Source: Blautia sp.
Lineage (GTDB): Bacteria; Bacillota; Clostridia; Lachnospirales; Lachnospiraceae
DNA length: 50,864 nt
NCBI GenBank assembly: GCA_023667395.1
Contig: JAMPAC010000019.1
Location: 1 to 50,864 of the forward strand
Direction of reading: 5' to 3'
Both the position numbers and the translations under genes were made by a program. This document shows positions 1 to 7,745 of the stretch, piece after piece; within the stretch, counting starts at the first letter, position 1; each line of letters begins with the position of its first letter. The notes under the pieces were generated by a model that saw nothing but the letters and a program-made list of their open reading frames with translations, ran no database searches and was not told where the DNA came from.

Positions 1-53
1 AAGCACAGCAATGTGTGGAGCTGACGCCCACTAATCGGTCGAAGGCTTGACCA
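1..53 (+). rRNA. 23S ribosomal RNA, 3' end (partial)
   Basis: The first ~53 bases match the conserved 3' end of bacterial 23S rRNA: the ACTAATCGGTCGA segment followed by GGCTTGACC, which closes the terminal stem. The gene begins before the window. The downstream stretch with GTTCGGTTTTGAGGGTACAGA is typical of the spacer after 23S in Clostridia. The exact mature end is uncertain by a few bases. Confidence 0.9.
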
Positions 54-157
54 GGGAATGACATGAAGGGAAGCATGCGCGGGTACGGCGGATGGTGCAG
101 GGATGCACGTCAGTGTTCGGTTTTGAGGGTACAGAACCTTAAATATTAAAATTGCGG

Positions 158-185
158 AAAGAGTAGATTGACTACTCTTTTTTTG
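158..185 (+). terminator. rRNA operon intrinsic terminator
   Basis: AAAGAGTAG and CTACTCTTT form a 9-bp stem around a 5-base loop and run into a T tract. No 5S rRNA gene is seen between the 23S end and this hairpin, so the transcript seems to end here without one. Confidence 0.85.
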
Positions 186-192
186 TTATAAT
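184..192 (+). promoter_or_regulatory. extended -10 promoter for the two-component operon
   Basis: TGTTATAAT is a consensus -10 box with the TGN extension, 24 bases before the first possible start codon of the response regulator. No good -35 box lies at 16-18 bases, because that position falls inside the preceding terminator hairpin. The extended -10 may compensate. Confidence 0.55.
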
Positions 193-230
193 CGAAATCG
201 CATATAAAAGAAAGCATGGTGCAGGAACGG

Positions 231-893
231 ATGAAAATATTATTAGTGGAAGATAATGAATCAATTATCATGGGTCTGGAATATTTGCTTCAACAGGAGG
301 GATACCAGGTGAGAACTGCCAGGAATATGCAGGAGGCGGATGTGTTCGTGCGGGAGGAAGTTCCGGATCTGATTCTGCTGGATATTATGCTCCCCGATGG
401 AAATGGATTTGATTTTTGCATGGAAGTGAAACGGAAGTGGAATTTCCCGGTGATATTCCTCACTGCTAAGGAGGAAGAGGCCGATGTGGTAACAGGGCTT
501 GATCTGGGAGCGGATGATTATATTATCAAACCTTTTCGGAACAGGGAGCTAATCTCCCGGATTAAAAGTGTGTTACGCAGAAATGGGAAAGGCAGTTCGG
601 TGTTAAAGTGCCGCGATATTGTTCTGGATCTGGAATCGGGCAAGGTAAGTAAAGCTGGAGAAGAATTGAGTCTGACACGGTTGGAATATCGTATTCTTTC
701 CGCCATGCTGGCTTATCCGGACAAGCTGTTTACCAGAGAAGAGATCCTGGCGGATATCTGGGATATTTCCGGTAATTTCGTTAATGACAATACGCTCAGC
801 GTGACAATGAAGCGTATCAGGGAAAAGCTGGGCGATACGGAAGGCGGGATCATAAAGACAGTCCGCGGAATTGGATATCGGATTGAAAAATAA
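231..893 (+). CDS. OmpR/PhoB-family response regulator
   Basis: DNA-binding response regulator of a two-component system (220 aa). The N-terminal receiver domain shows the acidic pocket E7-D8, phospho-acceptor D51 (LLDIMLPDG), T78 and K100. The C-terminal third is an OmpR-type winged helix ending in the typical TVRGIGYRIEK. An upstream ATG at 216 is possible, but the start at 231 gives the family's usual MKILLVEDN opening and has GCAGGA a few bases ahead. The sensor kinase follows directly, so the two probably form a pair. Likely targets are the ABC exporter genes downstream; that link is inferred from position and from the direct repeats at 2200-2218. Confidence 0.92.
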   Translation: MKILLVEDNESIIMGLEYLLQQEGYQVRTARNMQEADVFVREEVPDLILLDIMLPDGNGFDFCMEVKRKWNFPVIFLTAKEEEADVVTGLDLGADDYIIKPFRNRELISRIKSVLRRNGKGSSVLKCRDIVLDLESGKVSKAGEELSLTRLEYRILSAMLAYPDKLFTREEILADIWDISGNFVNDNTLSVTMKRIREKLGDTEGGIIKTVRGIGYRIEK

Positions 894-963
894 GGATATC
901 GGCAAGGTTTATGGAAACAGTGGAAAATATATCGAAAAGTGTTTTCTGGTGAAAGGTATGGAT

Positions 964-2211
964 ATGGGGGAAAAAACAAAATTTTACTGGAACAATGAAG
1001 TAAAGGGTCTGATGATTGTGTTTGCACTGATTCTTTTTATGGGAGGTCTGTGCGGCAATCTGGTCATGGAAAGATATTGCAGCGCAATGAACAGGGAGTT
1101 TAATCTGGCGGTTGCTTCCATGCTGGACAGTGTGATGTATGCTTACCCTGACGCCTCTGAGGAGCAGATGCTGATTTTGCTGAATGAGAGGCGGGACAGC
1201 GGAACAGGGGAGAGGCTTCTTGGCCAATATGGAGTCTTTCTGCAGGAAAAGGGAAGCGCTTTTACGGGATTGCAGGAAAAAGAAAAAGGATTTCGCTTGA
1301 TCTGGACGATTGTATATCTGGCGGCGGGAGCGGGTTTTCTTGGAACATTGTTTCTGTATTTAAGGCACAGGCAGAAAGAAATAGGGAAACTGTGCGGTTA
1401 TATGGACGAGGTGGAAAGAGGAAATTTCAGTCTGGATATCTCCCATAATCGGGATGATGAATTCAGCGGTTTAAAGAATGAGTTATACAAGCTGACGATT
1501 TTTTTAAAGGAACAGGCCAGGATGGCGACAGACAACAGGAAAGCCCTTGCGGACGCTGTGGCGGATATCTCCCATCAGCTGAAAACGCCCCTTACGTCCG
1601 TCACCGTGCTGGTGGATAATCTATGGGAAAACCAGGATATGGAACCTGCCACCAGGAACCGCTTCCTGCGGGAGATCAGCAGCCAGCTGTCCGGTGTGTC
1701 ATGGCTGATCGCCACACTGCTCAAACTTTCCCGTCTGGACGCGGGAGTGGTGGAGCTGGAGCATAAGCCCGTAACCGTCAGGCTGCTGATGGAGAAAGTG
1801 TGCCGGAAGCTTGAACTGCTGGCGGAGTGGCGCCAGGTGGAACTGGTTTCCAGGATTCCCGGGGAAATATGGGTCAGCGGGGACGAACAATGGCTTGCCG
1901 AGGCGATGCTTAATCTGGTAAAAAACGCCATCGAGCACAGTGATCCGGGGAGCAGGGTGCTTGTGACTGCGGAGGAGAACGATGTCTATACGCTGGTGAC
2001 AGTGCGGGATTATGGGGAGGGAATCACCCCGGAAGAGCAGAGGCGCCTTTTCGAGCGGTTCTACCGGGGGCGCTCCGCAGGAAAGGACAGCGTGGGAATC
2101 GGCCTTGCGCTTGCGAAAGAGATCATTGACAGGCAGAAAGGATATATTACCGTGGACTCTGATAAAGGAAAGGGGACTGCTTTTTTGGTCAAATTTATCA
2201 AATGTCACTGA
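964..2211 (+). CDS. membrane sensor histidine kinase
   Basis: Partner kinase of the regulator upstream (about 415 aa). It has two membrane helices (~15-35 and ~112-133) around a short outer domain of about 75 residues, then a HAMP-like linker, a dimerisation helix with phospho-acceptor H204 in DISHQLKTP, and a HATPase domain with the N box (NLVKNAIEHS) and G boxes (DYGEGI, GIGLALAK). GAAAGG at 951-956 sits 7 bases before the ATG at 964; the longer frame from 871 would overlap the regulator and adds no recognisable domain. The outer domain makes it unlike BceS intramembrane kinases; VanS-like kinases are a closer match. The ligand is unknown. Confidence 0.9.
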   Translation: MGEKTKFYWNNEVKGLMIVFALILFMGGLCGNLVMERYCSAMNREFNLAVASMLDSVMYAYPDASEEQMLILLNERRDSGTGERLLGQYGVFLQEKGSAFTGLQEKEKGFRLIWTIVYLAAGAGFLGTLFLYLRHRQKEIGKLCGYMDEVERGNFSLDISHNRDDEFSGLKNELYKLTIFLKEQARMATDNRKALADAVADISHQLKTPLTSVTVLVDNLWENQDMEPATRNRFLREISSQLSGVSWLIATLLKLSRLDAGVVELEHKPVTVRLLMEKVCRKLELLAEWRQVELVSRIPGEIWVSGDEQWLAEAMLNLVKNAIEHSDPGSRVLVTAEENDVYTLVTVRDYGEGITPEEQRRLFERFYRGRSAGKDSVGIGLALAKEIIDRQKGYITVDSDKGKGTAFLVKFIKCH

Positions 2212-2235
2212 AATGTCATTTTCCATCCGTATACT
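2200..2235 (+). promoter_or_regulatory. candidate promoter with response-regulator direct repeats
   Basis: AAATGTCA occurs at 2200-2207 and again at 2211-2218, a spacing of 11 bases or one helical turn, as expected for an OmpR-type dimer. The repeats overlap a possible -35 (CTGAAA, 2208-2213) placed 16 bases before a -10 box TATACT (2230-2235). They lie at the end of the kinase gene, ahead of the ABC exporter genes. Binding is inferred. Confidence 0.55.
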
Positions 2236-2352
2236 GTGGAATGTGAGAACGTAACAGTTCGGATTGTCAGGGGATTGACAGCGCTGAGGATTGTTTATGA
2301 GGTCAGTTGCATGGTCCAGGGCTGTTACAGACAGTGAAGGAGTATAGAGGAT

Positions 2353-3042
2353 ATGGAAATTTTGAGAACGGAGCATTTGTGTAAGGTCTACGGACAGGGG
2401 GAGAATCAGATCCTTGCCGTGGACGACGCCAACATTTCAGTGGCGCAGGGAGAGTTTGTGGCGGTAGTGGGCAGTTCGGGCAGCGGGAAATCCACGCTGC
2501 TGCATATGTTGGGAGGGGTGGATCGCCCCACATCCGGCAGGGTATTGATCGAGGATAAGGATATTTTCCAGATGAAGGACGACCAGCTTGCCATATTCCG
2601 CAGGAGGCAGGTGGGACTGATCTATCAGTTTTACAATCTGATCCCGGTGCTGGACGTGGAGGAAAATATGACCCTGCCCTGCGAACTGGACGGGAGAAAG
2701 GTGGACAGGGAGTATGTGCGGGAACTGGCGGTGACGCTGGGACTGAACAGGTTCATGCGTCATCTGCCCAACCAGCTTTCCGGCGGACAGCAGCAGAGGG
2801 TGGCCATCGGCAGGGCGCTGATTACCAGGCCGGCCATCCTGCTGGCGGATGAGCCCACGGGCAATCTGGACACCCGCTCCGGCAATGAGATCATGGAACT
2901 GTTGAAATTATCCAACCAGCGGTATAAGCAGACCGTCATCATGATCACCCACAACCTGGAACTGGCCAGGCAGGCGGACCGGGTCCTCACCATTGAGGAC
3001 GGCCATGTACAGAATGGCAGGAAGGGGGCGGCAGAGGCATGA
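2353..3042 (+). CDS. ABC exporter ATPase, MacB/LolD type
   Basis: ATP-binding subunit (229 aa) of a MacB/LolD-like exporter. All nucleotide-binding motifs are intact: Walker A GSSGSGKST (40-48), Q-loop Q92, signature LSGGQ (142-146), Walker B ILLADE with catalytic E167, and switch H200. A ribosome site AAGGAG lies upstream, and the stop overlaps the permease start as ATGA, so translation is coupled. With the two-component genes it matches the common layout of peptide-sensing or peptide-exporting modules in Bacillota. The substrate cannot be told from sequence. Confidence 0.93.
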   Translation: MEILRTEHLCKVYGQGENQILAVDDANISVAQGEFVAVVGSSGSGKSTLLHMLGGVDRPTSGRVLIEDKDIFQMKDDQLAIFRRRQVGLIYQFYNLIPVLDVEENMTLPCELDGRKVDREYVRELAVTLGLNRFMRHLPNQLSGGQQQRVAIGRALITRPAILLADEPTGNLDTRSGNEIMELLKLSNQRYKQTVIMITHNLELARQADRVLTIEDGHVQNGRKGAAEA

Positions 3043-5627
3043 ATGTGTTGAAAAAATGCTGTTACCGTTCCATGAAAGAGAACCGCAAGCGCACAGTAGT
3101 GACCATCATCGGCATCATACTGGCCACGGCGCTGATCACTGCGGTGGCCTGCATGGCGGAGAGTTTCCGGGCAAGCATGATCGTGCTGGAGAAAAAGGAT
3201 AACGGCGATTTCCATTACCTTTTTACCGGGGTGGCACAGGAGGATTTAAAGTATTTCCGGAATAACCAGAATGTGGAAAAGATCGGTCTGGCGGAGGAGA
3301 TCGGCTACGCAGTGCTGGAGGGCAGCACAAATCCCGACAAACCCTATGTCTATATCCGGGCGGTGGACGCCTCCGGGATCCAGGCCATGCAGCTGGAACT
3401 GCGGGAGGGAAGGATGCCCTGGAGCGAGGACGAGGTGGTCATCGGCAATCATATCCGCAGCAACGGAAGCGTGGAACTGGGCGTGGGGGATACCCTGACG
3501 GTTTGGGTGGGAGAACGTGTTTCGGACGGGTTTCCCCTGAACCAGAGCAATCCCTGGCTGGGGGAGGAGGAAAGCTTTGTTCCCTCCTATGAGAAGACCT
3601 ATACCATCGTAGGGGTGACAGAGCGGCCAAATTATCAGGTGGAACAGCGGATGGCGCCGGGCTATTCCGTATTCACTTATCTGGGAAATGTGGAGGAAGC
3701 GGAGAGTCTGGAGGTTTATGCCAGCTATACGAAAGAGGGATTAAAGCATGACGACCGAGTGACGGCAGGCTTGCTGGGCATATCCGAGGAAGAGTATGTG
3801 GACAGTATATGGCTGGAAGACAGTGAGAGAAGGGAACTGTTCCAGACTGCCTGGGAAGCGGTGGAGAACTATAACGTGGTGCGGTGGGAACGGATGCGCT
3901 TTTCCTCCGCCACCATGAACATGCTGTACGGTATGTCGGCCATCGCGGTTCTGGTCATTATCGTTTCCAGCGTGTTCTGTATCCGCAACAGCTTTGTGAT
4001 CTCCCTGACGGAGAAGATGAAGCTGTACGGGCGCTTGGCTTCCGTGGGAACCACTGCCCGCCAGCAGAGGAAGATCGTTTATTATGAGGCGGGATTCCTA
4101 GCGGCGGTGGGGATTCCATTGGGAATTTTAAGCGGTATCCTGGCGGCGGTGATCGTGGTAAAGGTCACGGGAGGGATGATAGAACTGGCGCTGGGCACCA
4201 GGCTGATCTTCGGTATGTCCGTCCCCGCCATTGTGCTGGCGGCGCTGCTTGCCCTGCTCACCGTCTATCTGTCGGCCTACGGCTCCGCCCGCCGGGCGGC
4301 CAGGCTGACGCCCATCAGCGCCATCCGAGGGGACAGCGCCGTGAAGATCGGCAGGAGGGAACTGCGCTGTCCCAGGTGGGTTGAAAAGATATTTGGCATA
4401 GGGGGGAAGCTGGCGTACCGCAATCTCCAGCGGGCGAAAGTGAAATACCGTACCACGGTGATCTCCATTGTGGTCAGTGTGGCGGTGTTCATCGGGGTGT
4501 ACAGCTTTGTGGGGCTGATTTCCTTTGCCGCCACGGTCTATTATGAAGCAACTCCCTATCAGCTTCTGGCTTATGTCAATGCCAATGATGACGGCAGCTA
4601 TGAGCAGGCGGAGGCGATCGCCGCCCTGGAGGGCGTGGAGCGGGCGGAGATCCGGCGCAGCAAATTCTTCACCATAGGCCCGAACCAGGGGGAGATCCCC
4701 TTTACCCGGGATTATCTGGAACTGCGGGCAGAAGAATCGGGTGGGGAGAGGATTCTGGTGGAAACCCTGGGAGAAGACGGATACAGGAATTATTGCAAAG
4801 AGATCGGCGTGGATCCGGATGCTGCGGCAGACAGGGCCATTGTGCTTGCCACCTATGAATATGAAGAGTCCGCCAACGGCAAAAGATACCTGTACGAGGG
4901 GAACATTGCGGAATATCACAGTGGGGATGTGATCGATTTTACGGATGACGAGACCGGGGATGTCTATGAGATCCCGGTGCTGGTACAGACAGACAAAGCG
5001 CCCATGAGCCTGAACGGTGTGCTCAACCATATCTGTCTGGTGGTCAGTGAAAGCTGGTGGGAGACTCATCTCCAGAGCATTTACGCGTCGGATATACGTG
5101 TTTATATCAGCTGTGAGGATGCGGATGCTATAGAGGAGCAGATCCGGAAGAATTTTGATGCAAGGTATTTTAATGTATATAATTATGACAGGGAATACCG
5201 TTCCAGCAGGGGAATGTACCTGGCGGTGGCGATCTTCCTCTATGGGTTCATTACCGTGGTGTCTCTGATCGGCGTGACCAATATCTTCAATACGGTCACC
5301 ACCAATATGGAACTGCGCGCGCCGGAGTTTGCCATGTGCAGGGCGGTGGGAATGACCGGAAAGGAATTCCGGCGGATGATCTGGCTGGAAGGGCTGTTTT
5401 ACGGCGGAAAAGGGCTGCTTTTCGGGATTCCCCTGGGCATCCTCATCTCCATTGGTTTCCATAGAGCCATGGGCGCCGGACTGGAGACCTCATACAGGCT
5501 TCCCCTGGGAGGGATCCTGATCTCCGCAGCGGCGGTGCTCCTGCTGTTATTCGGCATTATGCGGTACTCCATGGGCAGATTCCACAGGAAAAATATTGTG
5601 GAAACCATACAGAATGAGAATATATAG
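3039..5627 (+). CDS. FtsX-like ABC transporter permease
   Basis: Large permease (862 aa) of the same exporter. An N-terminal helix (~17-40) is followed by an outer domain of about 230 residues, three helices (~290-420), then a second half of the same plan: a helix near residue 475, an outer domain with many acidic residues and three C-terminal helices. This duplicated FtsX arrangement is typical of macrolide/lantibiotic-type exporters. It overlaps the ATPase gene by 4 bases. The outer domains probably bind the substrate or an envelope partner. The physiological role is inferred from the module. Confidence 0.9.
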   Translation: MNVLKKCCYRSMKENRKRTVVTIIGIILATALITAVACMAESFRASMIVLEKKDNGDFHYLFTGVAQEDLKYFRNNQNVEKIGLAEEIGYAVLEGSTNPDKPYVYIRAVDASGIQAMQLELREGRMPWSEDEVVIGNHIRSNGSVELGVGDTLTVWVGERVSDGFPLNQSNPWLGEEESFVPSYEKTYTIVGVTERPNYQVEQRMAPGYSVFTYLGNVEEAESLEVYASYTKEGLKHDDRVTAGLLGISEEEYVDSIWLEDSERRELFQTAWEAVENYNVVRWERMRFSSATMNMLYGMSAIAVLVIIVSSVFCIRNSFVISLTEKMKLYGRLASVGTTARQQRKIVYYEAGFLAAVGIPLGILSGILAAVIVVKVTGGMIELALGTRLIFGMSVPAIVLAALLALLTVYLSAYGSARRAARLTPISAIRGDSAVKIGRRELRCPRWVEKIFGIGGKLAYRNLQRAKVKYRTTVISIVVSVAVFIGVYSFVGLISFAATVYYEATPYQLLAYVNANDDGSYEQAEAIAALEGVERAEIRRSKFFTIGPNQGEIPFTRDYLELRAEESGGERILVETLGEDGYRNYCKEIGVDPDAAADRAIVLATYEYEESANGKRYLYEGNIAEYHSGDVIDFTDDETGDVYEIPVLVQTDKAPMSLNGVLNHICLVVSESWWETHLQSIYASDIRVYISCEDADAIEEQIRKNFDARYFNVYNYDREYRSSRGMYLAVAIFLYGFITVVSLIGVTNIFNTVTTNMELRAPEFAMCRAVGMTGKEFRRMIWLEGLFYGGKGLLFGIPLGILISIGFHRAMGAGLETSYRLPLGGILISAAAVLLLLFGIMRYSMGRFHRKNIVETIQNENI

Positions 5628-5688
5628 CAACACTTGAAAAAATTTTTTACAAAATTATCAGATAATAGTTCCCTTTTTTCAATAAGTT

Positions 5689-5697
5689 TGCTATAAT
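5689..5697 (+). promoter_or_regulatory. extended -10 promoter for the CheV-like gene
   Basis: TGCTATAAT is a perfect extended -10 box 52 bases before the coding region. The best-placed -35 (TTCCCT, 17 bases up) is poor. It makes the CheV-like gene a separate transcript from the exporter genes. Confidence 0.6.
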
Positions 5698-5749
5698 AAC
5701 TTAAAAGAGCGGTAAGGCTCTTACAGGTGAAAGCAACGAGGTGGAGAAA

Positions 5750-6661
5750 ATGGATACTAAAATATTACTGGAAAACGGAACCAACGAACTGGAGATTCTT
5801 GAGTTTACCCTGGCAGGCAACTCTTACGGCATCAATGTGGCGAAGATCAAAGAGATCATCATATACCAGCCTGTGACGCCTGTGCCGAATTCTCATCCCA
5901 GTATTGAAGGTATTTTTATGCCGCGTGATACAATGATCACTGCAATCGACCTGAAGAACTGTCTGGGACGCGGCGAGTCGAAGCCCAGCGGATTGTTTAT
6001 CATCACGAACTTCAACAAGCTGAACATAGCTTTCCATGTTGAGAATGTGCTGGGAATCCACAGAGTATCCTGGAGGGACATCATCAAACCTGATGTGACC
6101 ATCTCCACGACGGAAGAGAGTGTATCTACCGGTATCATCAAGAAAGACGGCAAACTGATCATCATTCTTGACTTTGAGAAGATCGTGTCGGATATCAACC
6201 CTGAGACAGGGCTTAAGCTGTCCGATATCCTGGAACTGGGCGAGAGAAAGAGAAGCAGCGTGCCCATCCTGATTGCGGAGGATTCCCCGCTGTTGAATAA
6301 GCTGATTGTTGATTCCCTGAAGAAAGCGGGCTACACCAATCTGATACATACCGAGAATGGTCAGCAGGCTTATGATGTGATCAACCAATGCAAGGCGGAC
6401 GGAACCCTGAGGGAGCATGTGGGCATCATTGTCACCGATATCGAGATGCCTGAGATGGACGGCCACCGCCTGACGAAGCTTGTCAAGTCCGATGAGACTA
6501 CGGCTCATATTCCCATCATCATCTTCTCCTCCCTGGTAAACGAGGAAATGAAGAAGAAAGGAAGCGCGTTGGGCGCTGACGCACAGTTGTCCAAGCCTGA
6601 GATCGGTAACCTGGTGAAAATAGTAGACCGGCTGGTTGAAGAAAATCATCTGAGCGAATAA
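5750..6661 (+). CDS. cheV: CheV-like chemotaxis coupling protein (CheW-receiver fusion)
   Basis: A CheW domain (about 10-155) is joined to a receiver domain (about 173-300) with acidic residues in LIAEDSP, phospho-acceptor D230 in VTDIEMPEMDG and the later lysine in LSKPE. This is the CheV plan: a scaffold linking chemoreceptors to CheA, tuned by phosphorylation. Length (303 aa) is normal. A GTG at 5741 would add three residues; the ATG at 5750 has AGGTGGAG just ahead. No other chemotaxis gene is in the window, so it is an orphan copy with its own promoter and terminator. Confidence 0.88.
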   Translation: MDTKILLENGTNELEILEFTLAGNSYGINVAKIKEIIIYQPVTPVPNSHPSIEGIFMPRDTMITAIDLKNCLGRGESKPSGLFIITNFNKLNIAFHVENVLGIHRVSWRDIIKPDVTISTTEESVSTGIIKKDGKLIIILDFEKIVSDINPETGLKLSDILELGERKRSSVPILIAEDSPLLNKLIVDSLKKAGYTNLIHTENGQQAYDVINQCKADGTLREHVGIIVTDIEMPEMDGHRLTKLVKSDETTAHIPIIIFSSLVNEEMKKKGSALGADAQLSKPEIGNLVKIVDRLVEENHLSE

Positions 6662-6672
6662 GAATGAAGTGG

Positions 6673-6700
6673 AAAGGCTGGGGACATCCCAGCCTTTTTT
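6673..6700 (+). terminator. terminator after the CheV-like gene
   Basis: AAAGGCTGGG (6673-6682) pairs with CCCAGCCTTT (6688-6697), followed by T residues. It sits 12 bases after the stop codon. Confidence 0.88.
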
Positions 6701-6715
6701 GTGGGAATGGGCAGA

Positions 6716-6769
6716 GTCAGAAGTGCGTTCATGCAGAGGCATGCCCGCATGGGCGGGCGTGTTTCTGAC
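6716..6769 (+). repeat. structured intergenic element
   Basis: GTCAGAA (6716-6722) can pair with TTCTGAC (6763-6769). Inside, CATGCCCGC (6740-6748) pairs with GCGGGCGTG (6753-6761) around a 4-base loop. It lies between the CheV-like terminator and the SIR2-like gene. It may be a worn copy of a dispersed element, or part of the next gene's leader. Confidence 0.45.
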
Positions 6770-6872
6770 GAGCGATGCGAACATGCTCAGCAGAAGTTGA
6801 GTGGAAAGGCAAGGTCTTTCGGGGCTGATCATTCGGAAGGGGCAGGTTCAGAAGAGGGGAGCGGTACAGAGA

Positions 6873-7670
6873 ATGGCAATGGAATCGTCTAATATCAGAG
6901 AAAAGATAGAAGCAGCGGAAATGATCCTTGTGGGACTGGGGGAGGAATTTCAGTGTCCAATGAGCGTCAGAAAGCTGCCGGAATATGAAAGAGGGAGAGA
7001 AGTCCTGTCTGCGGCGGAGTTCTTCTGGCTTCTGCCGGCGTGGGATGATTACTGTGAGCGCAGGGTAAAAGCAGATACGGATATTGTCCTTGGAAAGTTC
7101 GCGGGCATACTTGCCGAAAAGAATTATTTTGTGGTTTCAGTGGCAATGAACCGATCTGTTGCAGATGCCCCCTGGAAAGCAGGGAGGTTGGTAATGCCTT
7201 GTGGAACGGCGGTAAGACTGCAATGCGCGGAAGGATGTGACCGGGAGCCCGTGCCGCTGACGGAGGCGGACAGCCGTCTGCTGGAAGAGGTTATGGAGGA
7301 CCTGTTTGAGGGTAATTTTAGGCCGGAGAAATTAAAGGGTTTCGGATATTGTGAAGACTGCCGGAAACCTGGGATATTAAACAATATTTACGTGGGTAAG
7401 GATTATAATGAGAAAGGATATCTGGCGCAGTGGAGCCAATATACGAAGTGGCTCCAGGGAACCCTGAACCGCAGAGTGCTTATTCTGGAATTGGGTGTGG
7501 GGATGAGATTTCCCATGGTCATCAGATTTCCTTTTGAGAAAGCGGCTTTTTTTAATCAGAAAGCGGAATTCTTTCGAATTAATGAAAAATTGTACCATTT
7601 GACCGAAGAATTAAGGGGGAAAGGTCAGGGAATATCGCAGAATGCGATTGATTGCTTGAGAAACCTGTGA
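6873..7670 (+). CDS. SIR2-like protein lacking the usual NAD motif
   Basis: About 265 aa. The segment LILELGVGMRFP followed by FPFEKAAFF resembles the C-terminal half of SirTM-type (class M) sirtuins, and Cys pairs (CGTAVRLQCAEGC; CEDC) sit where sirtuins hold zinc. The N-terminal stretch AAEMILVGLGEEF lines up with the sirtuin GAGxS motif but lacks it, so deacylase activity is doubtful. AGGGGA at 6855-6860 precedes the ATG at 6873; the longer frame from 6801 adds a poor leader. It could be a degenerate or substrate-binding relative. Family assignment is from recalled motifs only. Confidence 0.55.
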   Translation: MAMESSNIREKIEAAEMILVGLGEEFQCPMSVRKLPEYERGREVLSAAEFFWLLPAWDDYCERRVKADTDIVLGKFAGILAEKNYFVVSVAMNRSVADAPWKAGRLVMPCGTAVRLQCAEGCDREPVPLTEADSRLLEEVMEDLFEGNFRPEKLKGFGYCEDCRKPGILNNIYVGKDYNEKGYLAQWSQYTKWLQGTLNRRVLILELGVGMRFPMVIRFPFEKAAFFNQKAEFFRINEKLYHLTEELRGKGQGISQNAIDCLRNL

Positions 7671-7745
7671 TAAACTATATTTAACTGTATGTTTATGCAG
7701 ACTGGAAATTTTCCTGAGATCATTTAGAAAGCAGAGGATGAACTT

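Noticed and set aside
4128-5462. 444-codon minus-strand frame inside the permease gene
   Set aside because: Composition is a mirror of the GC-rich + strand gene; no recognisable domain and no RBS.
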